Positions 42,308-51,740 of a stretch of DNA of 64,000 nucleotides are shown piece by piece. Each line of letters begins with the position of its first letter. Position 1 is the first letter of the stretch. Under the pieces are notes generated by a model. It was not told the DNA's origin. It saw only the letters and a program-made list of their open reading frames with translations, and made no database searches. A program made the translations under genes and the position numbers. Source of the stretch: Nonomuraea turcica (GTDB lineage: Bacteria > Actinomycetota > Actinomycetes > Streptosporangiales > Streptosporangiaceae); NCBI RefSeq assembly GCF_030718205.1, contig NZ_JAUZQF010000003.1, forward strand, positions 434,001 through 498,000, read 5' to 3'.

Positions 42308-44179
42308 ATGCCACCTGCCTCGCCGGCAGCCGCCGCTGACACGCTGACTGCACGGGACGGCGCCCGCTTCAGAGACCTGAACGACAACGGCACGATGGAG
42401 CCCTACGAGGACCCGCGACTGTCCACTGCCGAGCGGGTCGCCGACCTCGTGACTCGTCTTTCGCTCGCCGAGAAGGCCGGCCTCATGTTCCACACCCAGG
42501 TGGTCGCGACCGCAGACGGCCGGGTCTCGAACGCGCCGATTCGACCGGGCCGCGTGGGCGCCGCCGACCTCGTCGGCGGCAGGCTCATCACGCACCTCAA
42601 CGTCACCGAGATGCCCGGACCGCGGGAAATGGCGCGCTGGCAGAACGCGGTGCAGGAACTCGCCGCGCGGAGCCCGCACGGCATCCCGGTCACGCTTTCG
42701 ACCGACCCGCGACACGGTTTCGGGCACAACGCGGCCGCTTCCTTCGCGGCGACCGACTTCTCCGCCTGGCCCGACCAGATCGGCTTCGCCGCCATCGGCG
42801 ACGCCGATCTCGTCCGCCGATTCGGCGACGTCGCACGACGCGAGTACCTCGCTCTCGGCCTCCGGGCGGCGTTGCATCCCTCGGTCGACCTCGCGACCGA
42901 GCCGCGCTGGGCACGCCAGTACACGACCTTCGGCCAGGACGGCGAGCTCGCCGGCCGTCTCGTCGTCGCGTACCTGGAGGGTTTTCAGGGCGCGAGCCTC
43001 GGTCCGGGCAGCGTCGCCTGCATCACCAAGCACTTCCCCGGCGGCGGGCCGCAGCGCGACGGCGAGGACCCTCACTTCCCTTACGGGCGCGAGCAGATAT
43101 ACCCCGGCGGGCGCTTCGACGAGCACCTCGCGCCCTTCCGCGCGGCGATCGCCGCCGGCACCGCCGGCCTCATGCCGTACTACGGGATACCGATGGGCCT
43201 CGAGTGGGAAGGCGAGCCGATCGAGGAGATCGGCTTCGGCTTCAACCGTCAGATCATCACCGGCCTCCTGCGCGAGCGTCTCGGCTACGACGGCGTGGTG
43301 TGCAGTGACTGGGGACTCGTCACCGACGCGCTGTCGCCCGACGGAAGCCGCATCCTGCCCGCACGGGCCTGGGGCGCCGAAGAGCTCACGCCGCGCGAGC
43401 GCGTACGTCGCATCGTGGAGGCGGGGTGCGACCAGATCGGCGGCGAGGAGTGCGTCGACCTCCTCATCGACCTCGTCGAAAGCGGCGACATTCCCGAGTC
43501 GCGGATCGACGAGTCCGCGCGCCGGCTGCTCGCGGTGAAGTTCGATCTCGGGCTGTTCGACAATCCGTTCGTCTGCGAGGACGAGGCCGCCGCCGTCGTC
43601 GGCGCGCCGCAGTTCGTCGCCGAGGGGCTGGCCGCCCAGGCTCACGCCATGGTGGCGCTCACCCCGCTCGACGCGTTGCCGGTGCAGCCTGCGCGGCTCT
43701 ACCTCGACGGTCTCGACCCGACGGCTGTGGCAGGGGCTGCCGCCGTTGTCCACGACCCGCGCGACGCCGACCTGATCGTGGTCCGGGTCGCGGCGCCGTG
43801 GGAAGCCCGTGACACGTACATGCTGGAAGGCGGCTTTCACGCCGGCAGGCTCGAGTTCGCCGAAGCCGACATCGCCCGGATCCTCGATCTTGCGGCGGCG
43901 GCGCCGACGGCTCTTGTGGTGGGGCTGGACCGGCCCGCGATCCTCACCCCGTTCCTCGACGCCGGACTCAGCTTGCTGGCCGAGTTCGGCGCCTCCGATC
44001 GTGCGGTGCTCGACGTCGTCCTCGGCGTGGCCAAGCCGCAGGGACGGCTGCCGTTCGACCTGCCACGTTCGATGGCCGCCGTCGAGACGAGCCTCCCCGA
44101 CGTACCCGGGGACACCGCCGACGCATTGTTCCGCGCCGGATACGCTGCCAGCAGCACCGCCGGGATCACACGGACCTGA
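42308..44179 (+). CDS. Glycoside hydrolase family 3, beta-glucosidase-like
   Basis: A 623-residue GH3 enzyme, without signal peptide, so cytoplasmic. The barrel begins ARFRDLNDNGTMEPYEDPRLS, carries KHFPGGGPQRDGEDPHF and the nucleophile D334 in VVCSDWGLVTDAL; a second domain and a short C-terminus follow, ending near LPFDLPRS. It lacks a full fibronectin-like domain, so it is shorter than the GH3 at 3805. The ATG at 42308 has GGAG six bases upstream; the frame is open to 42242. It heads an operon with a TetR regulator and a DUF4038-type glycosidase, and the divergent opp importer is decayed. Confidence 0.88.
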   Translation: MPPASPAAAADTLTARDGARFRDLNDNGTMEPYEDPRLSTAERVADLVTRLSLAEKAGLMFHTQVVATADGRVSNAPIRPGRVGAADLVGGRLITHLNVTEMPGPREMARWQNAVQELAARSPHGIPVTLSTDPRHGFGHNAAASFAATDFSAWPDQIGFAAIGDADLVRRFGDVARREYLALGLRAALHPSVDLATEPRWARQYTTFGQDGELAGRLVVAYLEGFQGASLGPGSVACITKHFPGGGPQRDGEDPHFPYGREQIYPGGRFDEHLAPFRAAIAAGTAGLMPYYGIPMGLEWEGEPIEEIGFGFNRQIITGLLRERLGYDGVVCSDWGLVTDALSPDGSRILPARAWGAEELTPRERVRRIVEAGCDQIGGEECVDLLIDLVESGDIPESRIDESARRLLAVKFDLGLFDNPFVCEDEAAAVVGAPQFVAEGLAAQAHAMVALTPLDALPVQPARLYLDGLDPTAVAGAAAVVHDPRDADLIVVRVAAPWEARDTYMLEGGFHAGRLEFAEADIARILDLAAAAPTALVVGLDRPAILTPFLDAGLSLLAEFGASDRAVLDVVLGVAKPQGRLPFDLPRSMAAVETSLPDVPGDTADALFRAGYAASSTAGITRT

Positions 44180-44195
44180 GATGAAGGGAACACTG

Positions 44196-44819
44196 GTGCC
44201 CGACAGGGAAGCGCCCACACCGCCGCGCCCCCGTCCCTATGAGAGCCCCGGCCCTTATGAAAAGGGGCGGGCGAAGCGCCGGGAGATTCTCGACGCCGCG
44301 CTGGAATTGATCGCCGTAAACGGCTATGGCAACACGAGCGTGCAGCAGATCGCCGACGCGGCGAACCTGACCAAGGCAGGCCTGCTCTACCACTTCGGCT
44401 CGAAGGAGAACCTCCTGACCGAGGTGCTCCGTCGTCGCGACGAACGCGACGTCGCCGCCTTCACGAACAGCGGCGCCGCCGAACCGCGCATCACCCGCAT
44501 CGTCCGGCACAACAGCGAGGTGCCCGGCCTCGTGGAGCTGTACTCGGCGCTGGTCCAGGAAGGAGTCGACCCCGAGCACCCCGCACACGACTTCTTCAGT
44601 GAGCGTTTCCGCCGGGTCACCGGAAACGTGCGCGCCGACATCGGGCACGCCGTGGACGCAGGCGAACTGCGGCAGGGGCTCGACGCCGAGATGCTGTCCC
44701 GCATCCTGATCGCGGTCGCGGACGGTCTCCAGCAGCAGTGGCAGTACGACCGCTCGATCGACATGGCAGCGCATCTCGACTACCTGTGGTCGCTGCTCGG
44801 CGAGGGAGGCACGGCATGA
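44196..44819 (+). CDS. TetR/AcrR family transcriptional regulator
   Basis: About 207 residues. Helix-turn-helix: KGRAKRREILDAALELIAVNGYGNTSVQQIADAANLTKAGLLYHFGSKENLL, a textbook TetR pattern. The C-terminal domain resembles TetR_C of the carbohydrate-operon type. The GTG at 44196 has AAGGGA five bases upstream; the ATG at 44181, directly after the GH3 stop, is the alternative. Its stop overlaps the next start (ATGA), so it is cotranscribed with both glycosidase genes and likely autoregulates the operon. Confidence 0.88.
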   Translation: MPDREAPTPPRPRPYESPGPYEKGRAKRREILDAALELIAVNGYGNTSVQQIADAANLTKAGLLYHFGSKENLLTEVLRRRDERDVAAFTNSGAAEPRITRIVRHNSEVPGLVELYSALVQEGVDPEHPAHDFFSERFRRVTGNVRADIGHAVDAGELRQGLDAEMLSRILIAVADGLQQQWQYDRSIDMAAHLDYLWSLLGEGGTA

Positions 44820-46591
44820 ACGGCCGGGGATTCGGGCCGCGCACTCTGCTCGCCGACCTCCTCGACCACGCCGAGGCCCGCGGCATCATCCGGCGTGCGT
44901 TGCCCGGGGTCGTGAACTCACCACTGCTCATACAGTTGCGCCGGCGCTCCCTCGGCGATATTACGGCCGCCGGCCCGTACGCCCGGCTCACCTCCGCACA
45001 GCTCGACGACCTGTGGCGCGAGCTTGCCGCACTCGATGCCGGTGACCCACGCGTACGCTCCGATCCGCCGGCCATCGCGCTGGATCCCTGCTACGAGCCG
45101 GCCGGCACGCCTCGCGGTTCGGCCGAAGTGATCTCCGCACCCGCCGCGGGTGAGGTGTGGGCGACCTGGGAGCTTGCACTCGCCGGACCGAGCCACGGCA
45201 ATCCGTTCGTCGACGTCGAGGTGCACGCACGCGTGACCGCCCCCGACGGGTCGGCACGCCGGCTCGGCGGCTTCTACGACGGCGACGGGATCTGGCGCGT
45301 CCGGCTGCTGCCCGACCAGGCCGGACGCTGGGTCGTCACGACGGAGGCGACCACGCCCTCGCTCGACGGCATCACCGTGGAGCTCACCGCGGTGGCCGGT
45401 ACGGGCCGAGGGCCGGTCCGGGTGGCCGACCGGTATCACTTCGCGCACGCGGACGGCACGCCTCATCTGCCGCTCGGCACGACCGCGTACGCCTGGACGC
45501 ACCAGAGCGAAGCGCTGCAGGAACAAACCTTGCGCACGCTTGCCGGCTCGCCCTTCACCAAGATCCGGATGGGGATCTTCCCGAAGTCGTATCTCTTCAA
45601 CGCCAACGAGCCTCCGCTCTATCCGTTCGAGCCGGACGGCGACGGCGGGTGGGACTTCACGCGCTTCAACCCCGCCTACTTCCGCGCTTTCGAGCGCCGG
45701 ATCGCGGACCTTGCGGCGATCGGCGTCGAAGCCGATGTCATTCTGTTTCACGCCTACGATCGCTGGGGCTTCTCCGACATGGGCACCGCCGCGGACGACC
45801 GCTACCTCCGCTACGTGGTCCGGAGATTGTCCGCATGTCCGAATGTCTGGTGGTCGCTCGCGAACGAATACGACCTGCTGTTCTCGAAGACCGTCGACGA
45901 CTGGGAGCGGCTGGCCGCGATCGTCGTCGAGGAGGACCCGGTCGGGCACCTGTTCTCGATCCACAACTGCTTCGGCTTCTACGATTACGGCCGGCCGTGG
46001 ATCACCCACGCGAGTGTGCAGCGCATCGACGTCTACCGCACCGCCGAGAACACCGACCAGTGGCGTGAGCAGTGGGGCAAACCCGTCGTCATCGATGAGT
46101 GCGCCTACGAAGGCGACATCGACCAAGGATGGGGCAACATCACCGGTGAGGAGATGACCCGGCGGTTCTGGGAAGGCGCGGTACGCGGCGGCTACGTCGG
46201 ACACGGGGAGACCTACCTGAACGATCGCGAAGAGCTGTGGTGGTCGAAAGGCGGCGAACTCGTCGGCTCGAGCCCGGATCGGATCGCCTTCCTCAAGCAG
46301 ATCATCGAAGAATCGCCGACCGGTGTGCTCGACCCGCTGCCGAGTGACTGGGACACCCCCTGGGGCGGCGTGGCATCGCGCTATCTGATCGCCTACTTCG
46401 GCTTCAACCGGCCGTCCTACCGCGATATCACGATGGAGCCCGGCACGGTCTGGACGGTGGACGTGATCGACACGTGGAACATGACGGTCGAAACGCTGCC
46501 CGGCACCTACTCGGGCAGCTTCCGGGTCCTCCTGCCGGCGCGCCAATACATGGCGATCCGGCTCGTCGCGGCGGACCCTTCCAGCGCTTAG
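44816..46591 (+). CDS. DUF5060/DUF4038/DUF5605 putative glycoside hydrolase
   Basis: A 591-residue protein without signal peptide. An N-terminal beta domain (WELALAGPSHGNPFVDVEV, DUF5060-like) is followed by a GH-A type barrel like DUF4038: LGTTAYAWTHQSEALQEQTL, WDFTRFNPAYFRAFERRI, WWSLANEYDLLFSK (acid/base E) and PVVIDECAYEGDIDQGWG (nucleophile E), and a C-terminal DUF5605-like beta domain ending in LLPARQYMAIRLV. DUF4038 includes apiosidase-type GH140 enzymes, so a plant-cell-wall substrate is plausible but not proven. Its stop overlaps that of the converging monooxygenase gene by 3-4 bases. Confidence 0.82.
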   Translation: MNGRGFGPRTLLADLLDHAEARGIIRRALPGVVNSPLLIQLRRRSLGDITAAGPYARLTSAQLDDLWRELAALDAGDPRVRSDPPAIALDPCYEPAGTPRGSAEVISAPAAGEVWATWELALAGPSHGNPFVDVEVHARVTAPDGSARRLGGFYDGDGIWRVRLLPDQAGRWVVTTEATTPSLDGITVELTAVAGTGRGPVRVADRYHFAHADGTPHLPLGTTAYAWTHQSEALQEQTLRTLAGSPFTKIRMGIFPKSYLFNANEPPLYPFEPDGDGGWDFTRFNPAYFRAFERRIADLAAIGVEADVILFHAYDRWGFSDMGTAADDRYLRYVVRRLSACPNVWWSLANEYDLLFSKTVDDWERLAAIVVEEDPVGHLFSIHNCFGFYDYGRPWITHASVQRIDVYRTAENTDQWREQWGKPVVIDECAYEGDIDQGWGNITGEEMTRRFWEGAVRGGYVGHGETYLNDREELWWSKGGELVGSSPDRIAFLKQIIEESPTGVLDPLPSDWDTPWGGVASRYLIAYFGFNRPSYRDITMEPGTVWTVDVIDTWNMTVETLPGTYSGSFRVLLPARQYMAIRLVAADPSSA

Positions 46592-47772
46592 TCGAGGTCG
46601 TAGGCGTAGATCCAGCCGTTCGCCACCAAGGGGTCCGCGTCGGCGAAGGACTTGTCGCGGGCCTGTTGTTCCGGCCCGTCGGGCAGGTGGTTGATGAGCG
46701 CCCGCGCGTGGCTCACTTCCTGCAACCTGCGGGTCCGGGGGATCCGCAGCGTCTCGTACCGCCGCAGAGCCTGGGAGGGATCGCCCGGGTCGCCGGCGAG
46801 GCAGCGGGCGAGCACGGCGGCGTCCTCGATGGCCTGGGCCGCCCCCTGCCCGAAGAACGGGAACATCGGGTGGGCCGCGTCGCCGAGAAGGGTCACCGCG
46901 CCCTTGCTCCACCGCCGCAGAGGTGCCCGGTCCAGCAGGGCCCACCGTCCGGGCGTCCCACCCGCCTGGATGAGCTCGGTGAGCCGCGGATCCCAGCCTT
47001 CGAACTCGGCCAGGAACTCCTCCACCGTCGCGGTCGCGGTCCAGGACTCGACGGCGTCGTCCCCGGCGGGAGCGAACGCGACGAGGTTCACGAACCGTCC
47101 AGCCGAGACGGGGTAGTGCACCAGATGATGGTCGGGCCCGATCCAGAGTGTCTGAGCGTTGCGCCGGGAGAAGGCCGGGGCACGCTCGGACGGCACGAGG
47201 GCGCGGAAGGCACAGATTCCGGAGTAGGCGGCCGGCGAGGATTCGGCGATCGTGCTGCGCACGACGGAGTGGATCCCGTCCGCTCCGATCACGACGTCCG
47301 GCTCGACGATCTCGCCGTCGGCGAAGCGCAACACCGGCCGGCCATCGCCGCGGGTGGTGAGATCGACGCACCGCTTGCCGAGGCGAATGCCGCTGTCGGG
47401 GACGGCTGATCTCAGGACATGCAGGAGGTCGGCACGATGCGCGGTGTAGGTGTGCTCGCCATACAGCTGCTCACAGGCCGCGGCGAGGTCTTCGGCGGAC
47501 AGCACCGTGCCGTCCTGCCAGCGGCGGAACTCCCAGCCGATCTCGAGTCGTACGGCACGGTGCAGGAAGTCGTCGAGGACACCGAGCCGGCGGAGCAATC
47601 GGGCCGCGTTCGGCGCCACCACCAGGCCCGCACCCACCTCCTTCAGCTGCGACGCCTGTTCGTAGATGGTGGCGGAGATCCCTTCACGACGAAGAAAGGC
47701 GCCGGCCGCGAGTCCGCCGATCCCACCTCCCAGGATCGCGATCCGTAGGTTCTTGACCCCTGCGTCGACCAT
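46588..47772 (-). CDS. FAD-dependent aromatic monooxygenase (salicylate hydroxylase-like)
   Basis: About 394 residues. FAD fold GGGIGGLAAGAFLRREG, the DG motif PDVVIGADGIHSVVR and GDAAHPMFPFFGQGAAQAIEDAAVLA with the GD motif. These features mark group A flavin hydroxylases such as salicylate or 3-hydroxybenzoate hydroxylases. The ATG at 47772 gives a natural start 14 residues before the glycines; the frame is open to 47832. It is divergent from an IclR gene with an intervening operator. The aromatic substrate is unknown. Confidence 0.87.
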   Translation of the reverse strand: MVDAGVKNLRIAILGGGIGGLAAGAFLRREGISATIYEQASQLKEVGAGLVVAPNAARLLRRLGVLDDFLHRAVRLEIGWEFRRWQDGTVLSAEDLAAACEQLYGEHTYTAHRADLLHVLRSAVPDSGIRLGKRCVDLTTRGDGRPVLRFADGEIVEPDVVIGADGIHSVVRSTIAESSPAAYSGICAFRALVPSERAPAFSRRNAQTLWIGPDHHLVHYPVSAGRFVNLVAFAPAGDDAVESWTATATVEEFLAEFEGWDPRLTELIQAGGTPGRWALLDRAPLRRWSKGAVTLLGDAAHPMFPFFGQGAAQAIEDAAVLARCLAGDPGDPSQALRRYETLRIPRTRRLQEVSHARALINHLPDGPEQQARDKSFADADPLVANGWIYAYDLD

Positions 47773-47865
47773 CCGCTCGCACTCCGCTTCCGCCGTGGAG
47801 ACCGCGCCTGCCCGGCACGCCGATGGCGTCATGGTGCCCCACTGCGCCGCTCCAGCGGACCGGCG

Positions 47866-47882
47866 TGTTCATCCAATGAACA
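47866..47882. promoter_or_regulatory. IclR-type operator in divergent spacer
   Basis: TGTTCAT (47866-47872) and ATGAACA (47876-47882) are perfect 7-base arms with a 3-base centre. The position, between the monooxygenase and IclR genes, and the size fit an IclR operator. Confidence 0.7.
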
Positions 47883-47931
47883 TGCCTGTTAGGGTGCCGC
47901 TACCCGATGAGCCGAGGGGGTCGCGCACGGC

Positions 47932-48711
47932 ATGCCTCGAACGCGTGAGCCGGGGCGGACGGTGAGCTCGCGCCTGCTGGAGATCCTCTTCGCCTTCCAG
48001 CCTGACCACCCCGACCTGAGCCTGGCCGATCTGGTGCGCATGACCGGCATTCCGCACCCGACCGTGCGTCGCCTGGCCATGGAACTGCTCGCGGCGGGCG
48101 CTCTCGAGCGCCGCGAGGACGGGCGGTTCACGGTCGGCCTGCGGTTGTGGCAGCTCGGGACGCTGGCACCGCTGACCGAGTCGTTGCGGACGCTGGCCCA
48201 GCCGTTCATGGAGGACCTCCACAGCACGCTTCACCAGCATGTGCAACTGGCCGTCCTCGAAGGACACGAGGCACTGATCATCCAGCGGCTCTCCGCACCG
48301 CACGCTCTGGACCTGGTCTCGCACGTCGGCGGGCGGCTGCCGCTGCATTGCTCCGGCGTCGGGAAGGTGCTCCTGAGCCATGGCGGACCGGAGCTGATCG
48401 AGAGCGTCCTGAACGGCGGGCTTCGCCGCTACACCCCGCGGACGGTGGTCGACCCGGCGGAGCTGCGCCACGAGATCGCGGCGTGCCGCCGGACCGGAGC
48501 CGCCGCCGTGCGTGGCGAGCTCACCGAGGGGGCCGACTCGGTGGCCACGCGCATCGTCGACGGCCAGGGGCGGGTCGTCGCGGCGTTGTCGGTGGTGCTC
48601 CGCGCGGGCTCGGTCAAGCACCAGGCCGCACTGCCGTCGGTCCTGGCCAGTGGCCTGGGGATCTCGCGGCAGCTCGGCTGGCGTCCCGGCATCCGGATCC
48701 GCGAAGGCTGA
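47932..48711 (+). CDS. IclR family transcriptional regulator
   Basis: A 259-residue regulator. Winged helix: VSSRLLEILFAFQPDHPDLSLADLVRMTGIPHPTVRRLAMELLAAG, followed by the IclR effector domain with GGRLPLHCSGVGKVLLSH and VDGQGRVVAALSVVL. It is likely the regulator of the divergent flavin monooxygenase gene and responds to an aromatic acid or related compound. Confidence 0.92.
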   Translation: MPRTREPGRTVSSRLLEILFAFQPDHPDLSLADLVRMTGIPHPTVRRLAMELLAAGALERREDGRFTVGLRLWQLGTLAPLTESLRTLAQPFMEDLHSTLHQHVQLAVLEGHEALIIQRLSAPHALDLVSHVGGRLPLHCSGVGKVLLSHGGPELIESVLNGGLRRYTPRTVVDPAELRHEIAACRRTGAAAVRGELTEGADSVATRIVDGQGRVVAALSVVLRAGSVKHQAALPSVLASGLGISRQLGWRPGIRIREG

Positions 48712-48790
48712 GCTCTCCCTTCCTCACCACTCCACCGTCGGATGTCCGGTGAGCGGACCGTTCAGCACCATGGCGAGGGGGCGCTCCTGC

Positions 48791-50605
48791 TCAGGTGACC
48801 ACACGCAGACGCTCGATGGAATCCCACGCGGGAGGCTCTGGCCACCCGCCCCCGCCTGCGGCATCTGGTCCCGCCGAAGCCGGGCCCGCGCCCTCCAGGC
48901 CGATGACCGCGCAGGCCAGTAGGTGCTCGCCGGGCGGCAGGTCGCCCTTCAGCGTGGGGATCGTGGTGCGCGGGGCGAACACGTTGGTGCCGGGCAGGGC
49001 CGTGACGAGGGCTCCCTCCCGCCGGCCGGACAGGTCCTCGATCGCGCACAGGCCGTTCGGCGAGTCGAGCCGGGCCCGGCCGGGACCGATGTCGACTCGG
49101 GTGGGCGGCCGGTCCCGGTCGACCGCGAAGGCGCCCTCGGCGGTGCGCAGCGCCCGCCCGGTTCTGATCCGGTGCACCCGCACGTGCCACGGGGGCAGCG
49201 CCACCAGCCAGGTCTCGATCTCCACGTCGTCCCAGGGCGTCCAGCGCGCGTGCAGCACGCCGTCGGAGGCGGAGGCGTCGTCGGGCAGCTCGCACGGCCG
49301 CCAGTGCTCGCCGTCCTCGCTGAGCGCCAGCGTGCTGTCGAAGGCGCCCTGCTCGAGCTTCAGGGTCCCGGCGGGCACGCTGAAGCCGAAACGCGTGGAA
49401 TAGGCGAACTTGGCGTACTTGGCCGCGCCGTGCCGCGCCCAGGGGTTGCGCTGCCCGGCGCTCAGCATCACCACGTGCCGTCCCTCCTCGCAGCGCATCA
49501 GCGCCACGCCTGCCTCCGGCTGGGTGCTGACCTCGGGCAGCGGGGGAGCGTCGGCCTCCTTCGCGGCCCAGAACGGATGCTCCGCGGGCAGGGCGAGCGG
49601 CAGGAACGCCTTCATGGCCCAGTACGGCGAGCCGGGCGCGTTGTACTGCTCGGCCAGGTGCGGCTGAGGATAGCCGTAGCCGATGGTGAGCAGCCCGGCG
49701 GTGTCGCGGATCGGCCGGCGGCCCCACCAGCGCAGGTTCCGCAGCAGGTGCCCCTTGGTCACCTCCCACGGCAGCGCCTCGACACCGGCGAAGGCCAGCG
49801 CCCCCCAGAACGCCGACTGCGCGAAGCGGTAGGTCAGGCTCCTGCCGAACGGGACGGCGACGCCCTCGCTGGTGAACCAGTGCTGGAAGTCCTGGGCGAA
49901 CGTCGCGGCCCGCTCGCGGAAGCGCCCGGCCCTGTCCGGGTCGTCGCCGAGCGCCGCGTAGATGAGGCCGTAGTAGTGCATGGCGAAGGGGATGTAGTAG
50001 TCGCGCTGCCACGTGGGCCCGTCGGAGTACCACCCCCGTCCGAGATCGAACTGCTCCAGCCGGTCGAGCCTGGCCCTGTTGGCGTCGTGGTCGTAGGAGA
50101 CTCCGACGCGGCGGAGCCCGAGCCCCACCATGACCGGGAAGAACATCCAGTTGTTGTTGTTCGGCTCCACGGTGACCGCGTGCCGCAGCCAGGCGGCCAC
50201 CGTGTCGCGCTGCCGGCCGGTCAGCGGGTCCCAGATCTGCTCGGGGGCCAGGGCGAGCGTCAGGCCGATGGCCGCGGTCTCGACCAGCCGCTGGTTCCGG
50301 TCGAAGACCGCGCCCCAGTAGTCAGGGTGATCGGGGTCGGTCCCGGCGGCGAGGCCGGCGCGCCAGAGCTCCCAGTGATCGAACGTCCCGCCGCCGGCCG
50401 CCAGCGGCGCCAGCCCCCACAGCGGGCGTGCAAACGCTTCCAGCTCGGAGGCCGCCTGGTCGTAATGCGCCGTGTTGAACCCCAGCCGCAGTCGCCCCCT
50501 ACCCGGGCTGAACCGGGAGATCAGCGGCTCCACCAGGTCTAGGACCTGACGGCCCAGGTCATCTCGGTCGCTGCCAGTCCGTCCTGCGCGGTCGTCGGTG
50601 TCCAC
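48791..50605 (-). CDS. DUF2264 family protein, putative glycosidase
   Basis: A 604-residue soluble protein. The N-terminal two thirds form an alpha/alpha-barrel-like DUF2264 domain (RLGFNTAHYDQAASELEAF, RPLWGLAPLAAGGG, NNNWMFFPVMVGLGL, WYSDGPTWQRDYYIPFAMHYYG) and the rest is beta-rich. DUF2264 proteins occur in polysaccharide loci, and I recall some being placed in a beta-glucuronidase family of GH type; that is memory, not search. A perfect GAAAGCGCTTTC box lies 18 bases before its ATG, placing it in the regulon of the adjacent LacI gene. Confidence 0.8.
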   Translation of the reverse strand: MDTDDRAGRTGSDRDDLGRQVLDLVEPLISRFSPGRGRLRLGFNTAHYDQAASELEAFARPLWGLAPLAAGGGTFDHWELWRAGLAAGTDPDHPDYWGAVFDRNQRLVETAAIGLTLALAPEQIWDPLTGRQRDTVAAWLRHAVTVEPNNNNWMFFPVMVGLGLRRVGVSYDHDANRARLDRLEQFDLGRGWYSDGPTWQRDYYIPFAMHYYGLIYAALGDDPDRAGRFRERAATFAQDFQHWFTSEGVAVPFGRSLTYRFAQSAFWGALAFAGVEALPWEVTKGHLLRNLRWWGRRPIRDTAGLLTIGYGYPQPHLAEQYNAPGSPYWAMKAFLPLALPAEHPFWAAKEADAPPLPEVSTQPEAGVALMRCEEGRHVVMLSAGQRNPWARHGAAKYAKFAYSTRFGFSVPAGTLKLEQGAFDSTLALSEDGEHWRPCELPDDASASDGVLHARWTPWDDVEIETWLVALPPWHVRVHRIRTGRALRTAEGAFAVDRDRPPTRVDIGPGRARLDSPNGLCAIEDLSGRREGALVTALPGTNVFAPRTTIPTLKGDLPPGEHLLACAVIGLEGAGPASAGPDAAGGGGWPEPPAWDSIERLRVVT

Positions 50606-50622
50606 AGACTCTCTCTCCCTTG

Positions 50623-50634
50623 GAAAGCGCTTTC
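50623..50634. promoter_or_regulatory. LacI-type box upstream of DUF2264 gene
   Basis: GAAAGCGCTTTC, a perfect 12-bp palindrome, 18 bases before the DUF2264 start and after the LacI stop. It is the best of four related boxes in this locus. Confidence 0.8.
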
Positions 50635-50685
50635 AGAGAAAGAGTTCCCGCCGCCGCCCTCACTTGTCAACGGCCTGCCGTACGG

Positions 50686-51711
50686 CTACCCGGCCAGTTC
50701 CCTGGTCACCGGGGGTGCGGTGCTGTCGCGGACGTGCAGCTCCATCGACAGGTACACCGGCTCCCCGTCGTGCCCCTCGGTCATGAGCATCTCCAGCATC
50801 TCGGCCGCCTGCTTGCCGAGCTGTCCCCGGGGCACCGACACCGTGGTCAGGCTCGTGTGCGCCACGTGGTCCAGCTCGATGTCGTCGAACCCGACCACCG
50901 ACAGATCCTCGGGAACCCGCACCCCGAGCTCGCGCATCCGGGTCACCGCCCCCAGGGCCACCAGGTCGTTGTAGGTGGTGAGCGCGGTGGCGCCGGTGCC
51001 GGGCACCTCGGCGGCGGCCTCGTACCCGGAGTGGCTGGTGGACCCGCACGGCAGGATCGTGACGGAGAGGCCGAACGCCTTGGCCGCCTCCAGCGCCCTG
51101 ATCCGCTCGGAGTTGGCCCAGGACACCTCGGGCCCGCTCAGGTAGGCGACCCGGCGGTGGCCCAGCTGCGCCAGGTGGCCGCAGATCAGCATCATCCCGC
51201 CGAAGAAGTCGGCGGAGACGGCGGGCGCGGCCAGGCCGGAGACTATCCGGTCGAGCAGGACGAGCGGATGGTCCCGGGCGGTCAGGCCGACCAGGTCGGA
51301 GCGCTCCATGCGGGGGGAGCAGAGCAGCACCCCGTCGCAGCTGCGCATCAGGTCCTCGACCAGGTCGTGCTCGATCGCGGGGTCCTCGTCCGACTCCATG
51401 ACCATGACGCGGCGCCCGTGGGAGCGGGCGACGTCCGAGACGGCCTTGAGCACCTCGGGAAAGTAGGGGTTGGCCAGGTCGGGCACCAGCACGCCGATGG
51501 TGCCCCACTCTCCGCGGGCGAGCCCCTGCGCCGCGGCGTTGGGCCGGTAGCCCAGCTGCCTGACCGCGTCGTGGACGCGCGCCGCCAGCAAGGGGTCGAC
51601 CTTGGCCGTGCCATTGAGCACGCGGGAGACCGTCGAGACCGACACCTCCGCCGCCGCCCCGACGTCGCTGATCGTCACCCGGGTCGAGCGGCCCTGCCGC
51701 AGATTACGCAC
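50686..51711 (-). CDS. LacI family transcriptional regulator
   Basis: A 341-residue repressor: helix-turn-helix TISDVGAAAEVSVSTVSRVLNG, hinge LGYRPNAAAQGLARG and the periplasmic-binding-like effector domain (GVLVPDLANPYFPEVL, VVGFDDIELDHVAHTSLTTV). It is 29 bases downstream of the TIM-barrel isomerase gene and thus in that operon, and upstream of the DUF2264 gene. It probably binds the four GAAAGCGCTTTC-like boxes of the locus and is released by a sugar ligand. Confidence 0.93.
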   Translation of the reverse strand: MRNLRQGRSTRVTISDVGAAAEVSVSTVSRVLNGTAKVDPLLAARVHDAVRQLGYRPNAAAQGLARGEWGTIGVLVPDLANPYFPEVLKAVSDVARSHGRRVMVMESDEDPAIEHDLVEDLMRSCDGVLLCSPRMERSDLVGLTARDHPLVLLDRIVSGLAAPAVSADFFGGMMLICGHLAQLGHRRVAYLSGPEVSWANSERIRALEAAKAFGLSVTILPCGSTSHSGYEAAAEVPGTGATALTTYNDLVALGAVTRMRELGVRVPEDLSVVGFDDIELDHVAHTSLTTVSVPRGQLGKQAAEMLEMLMTEGHDGEPVYLSMELHVRDSTAPPVTRELAG

Positions 51712-51740
51712 CTGCTCCTCCTACCCCCGTGAAGCGCCCG

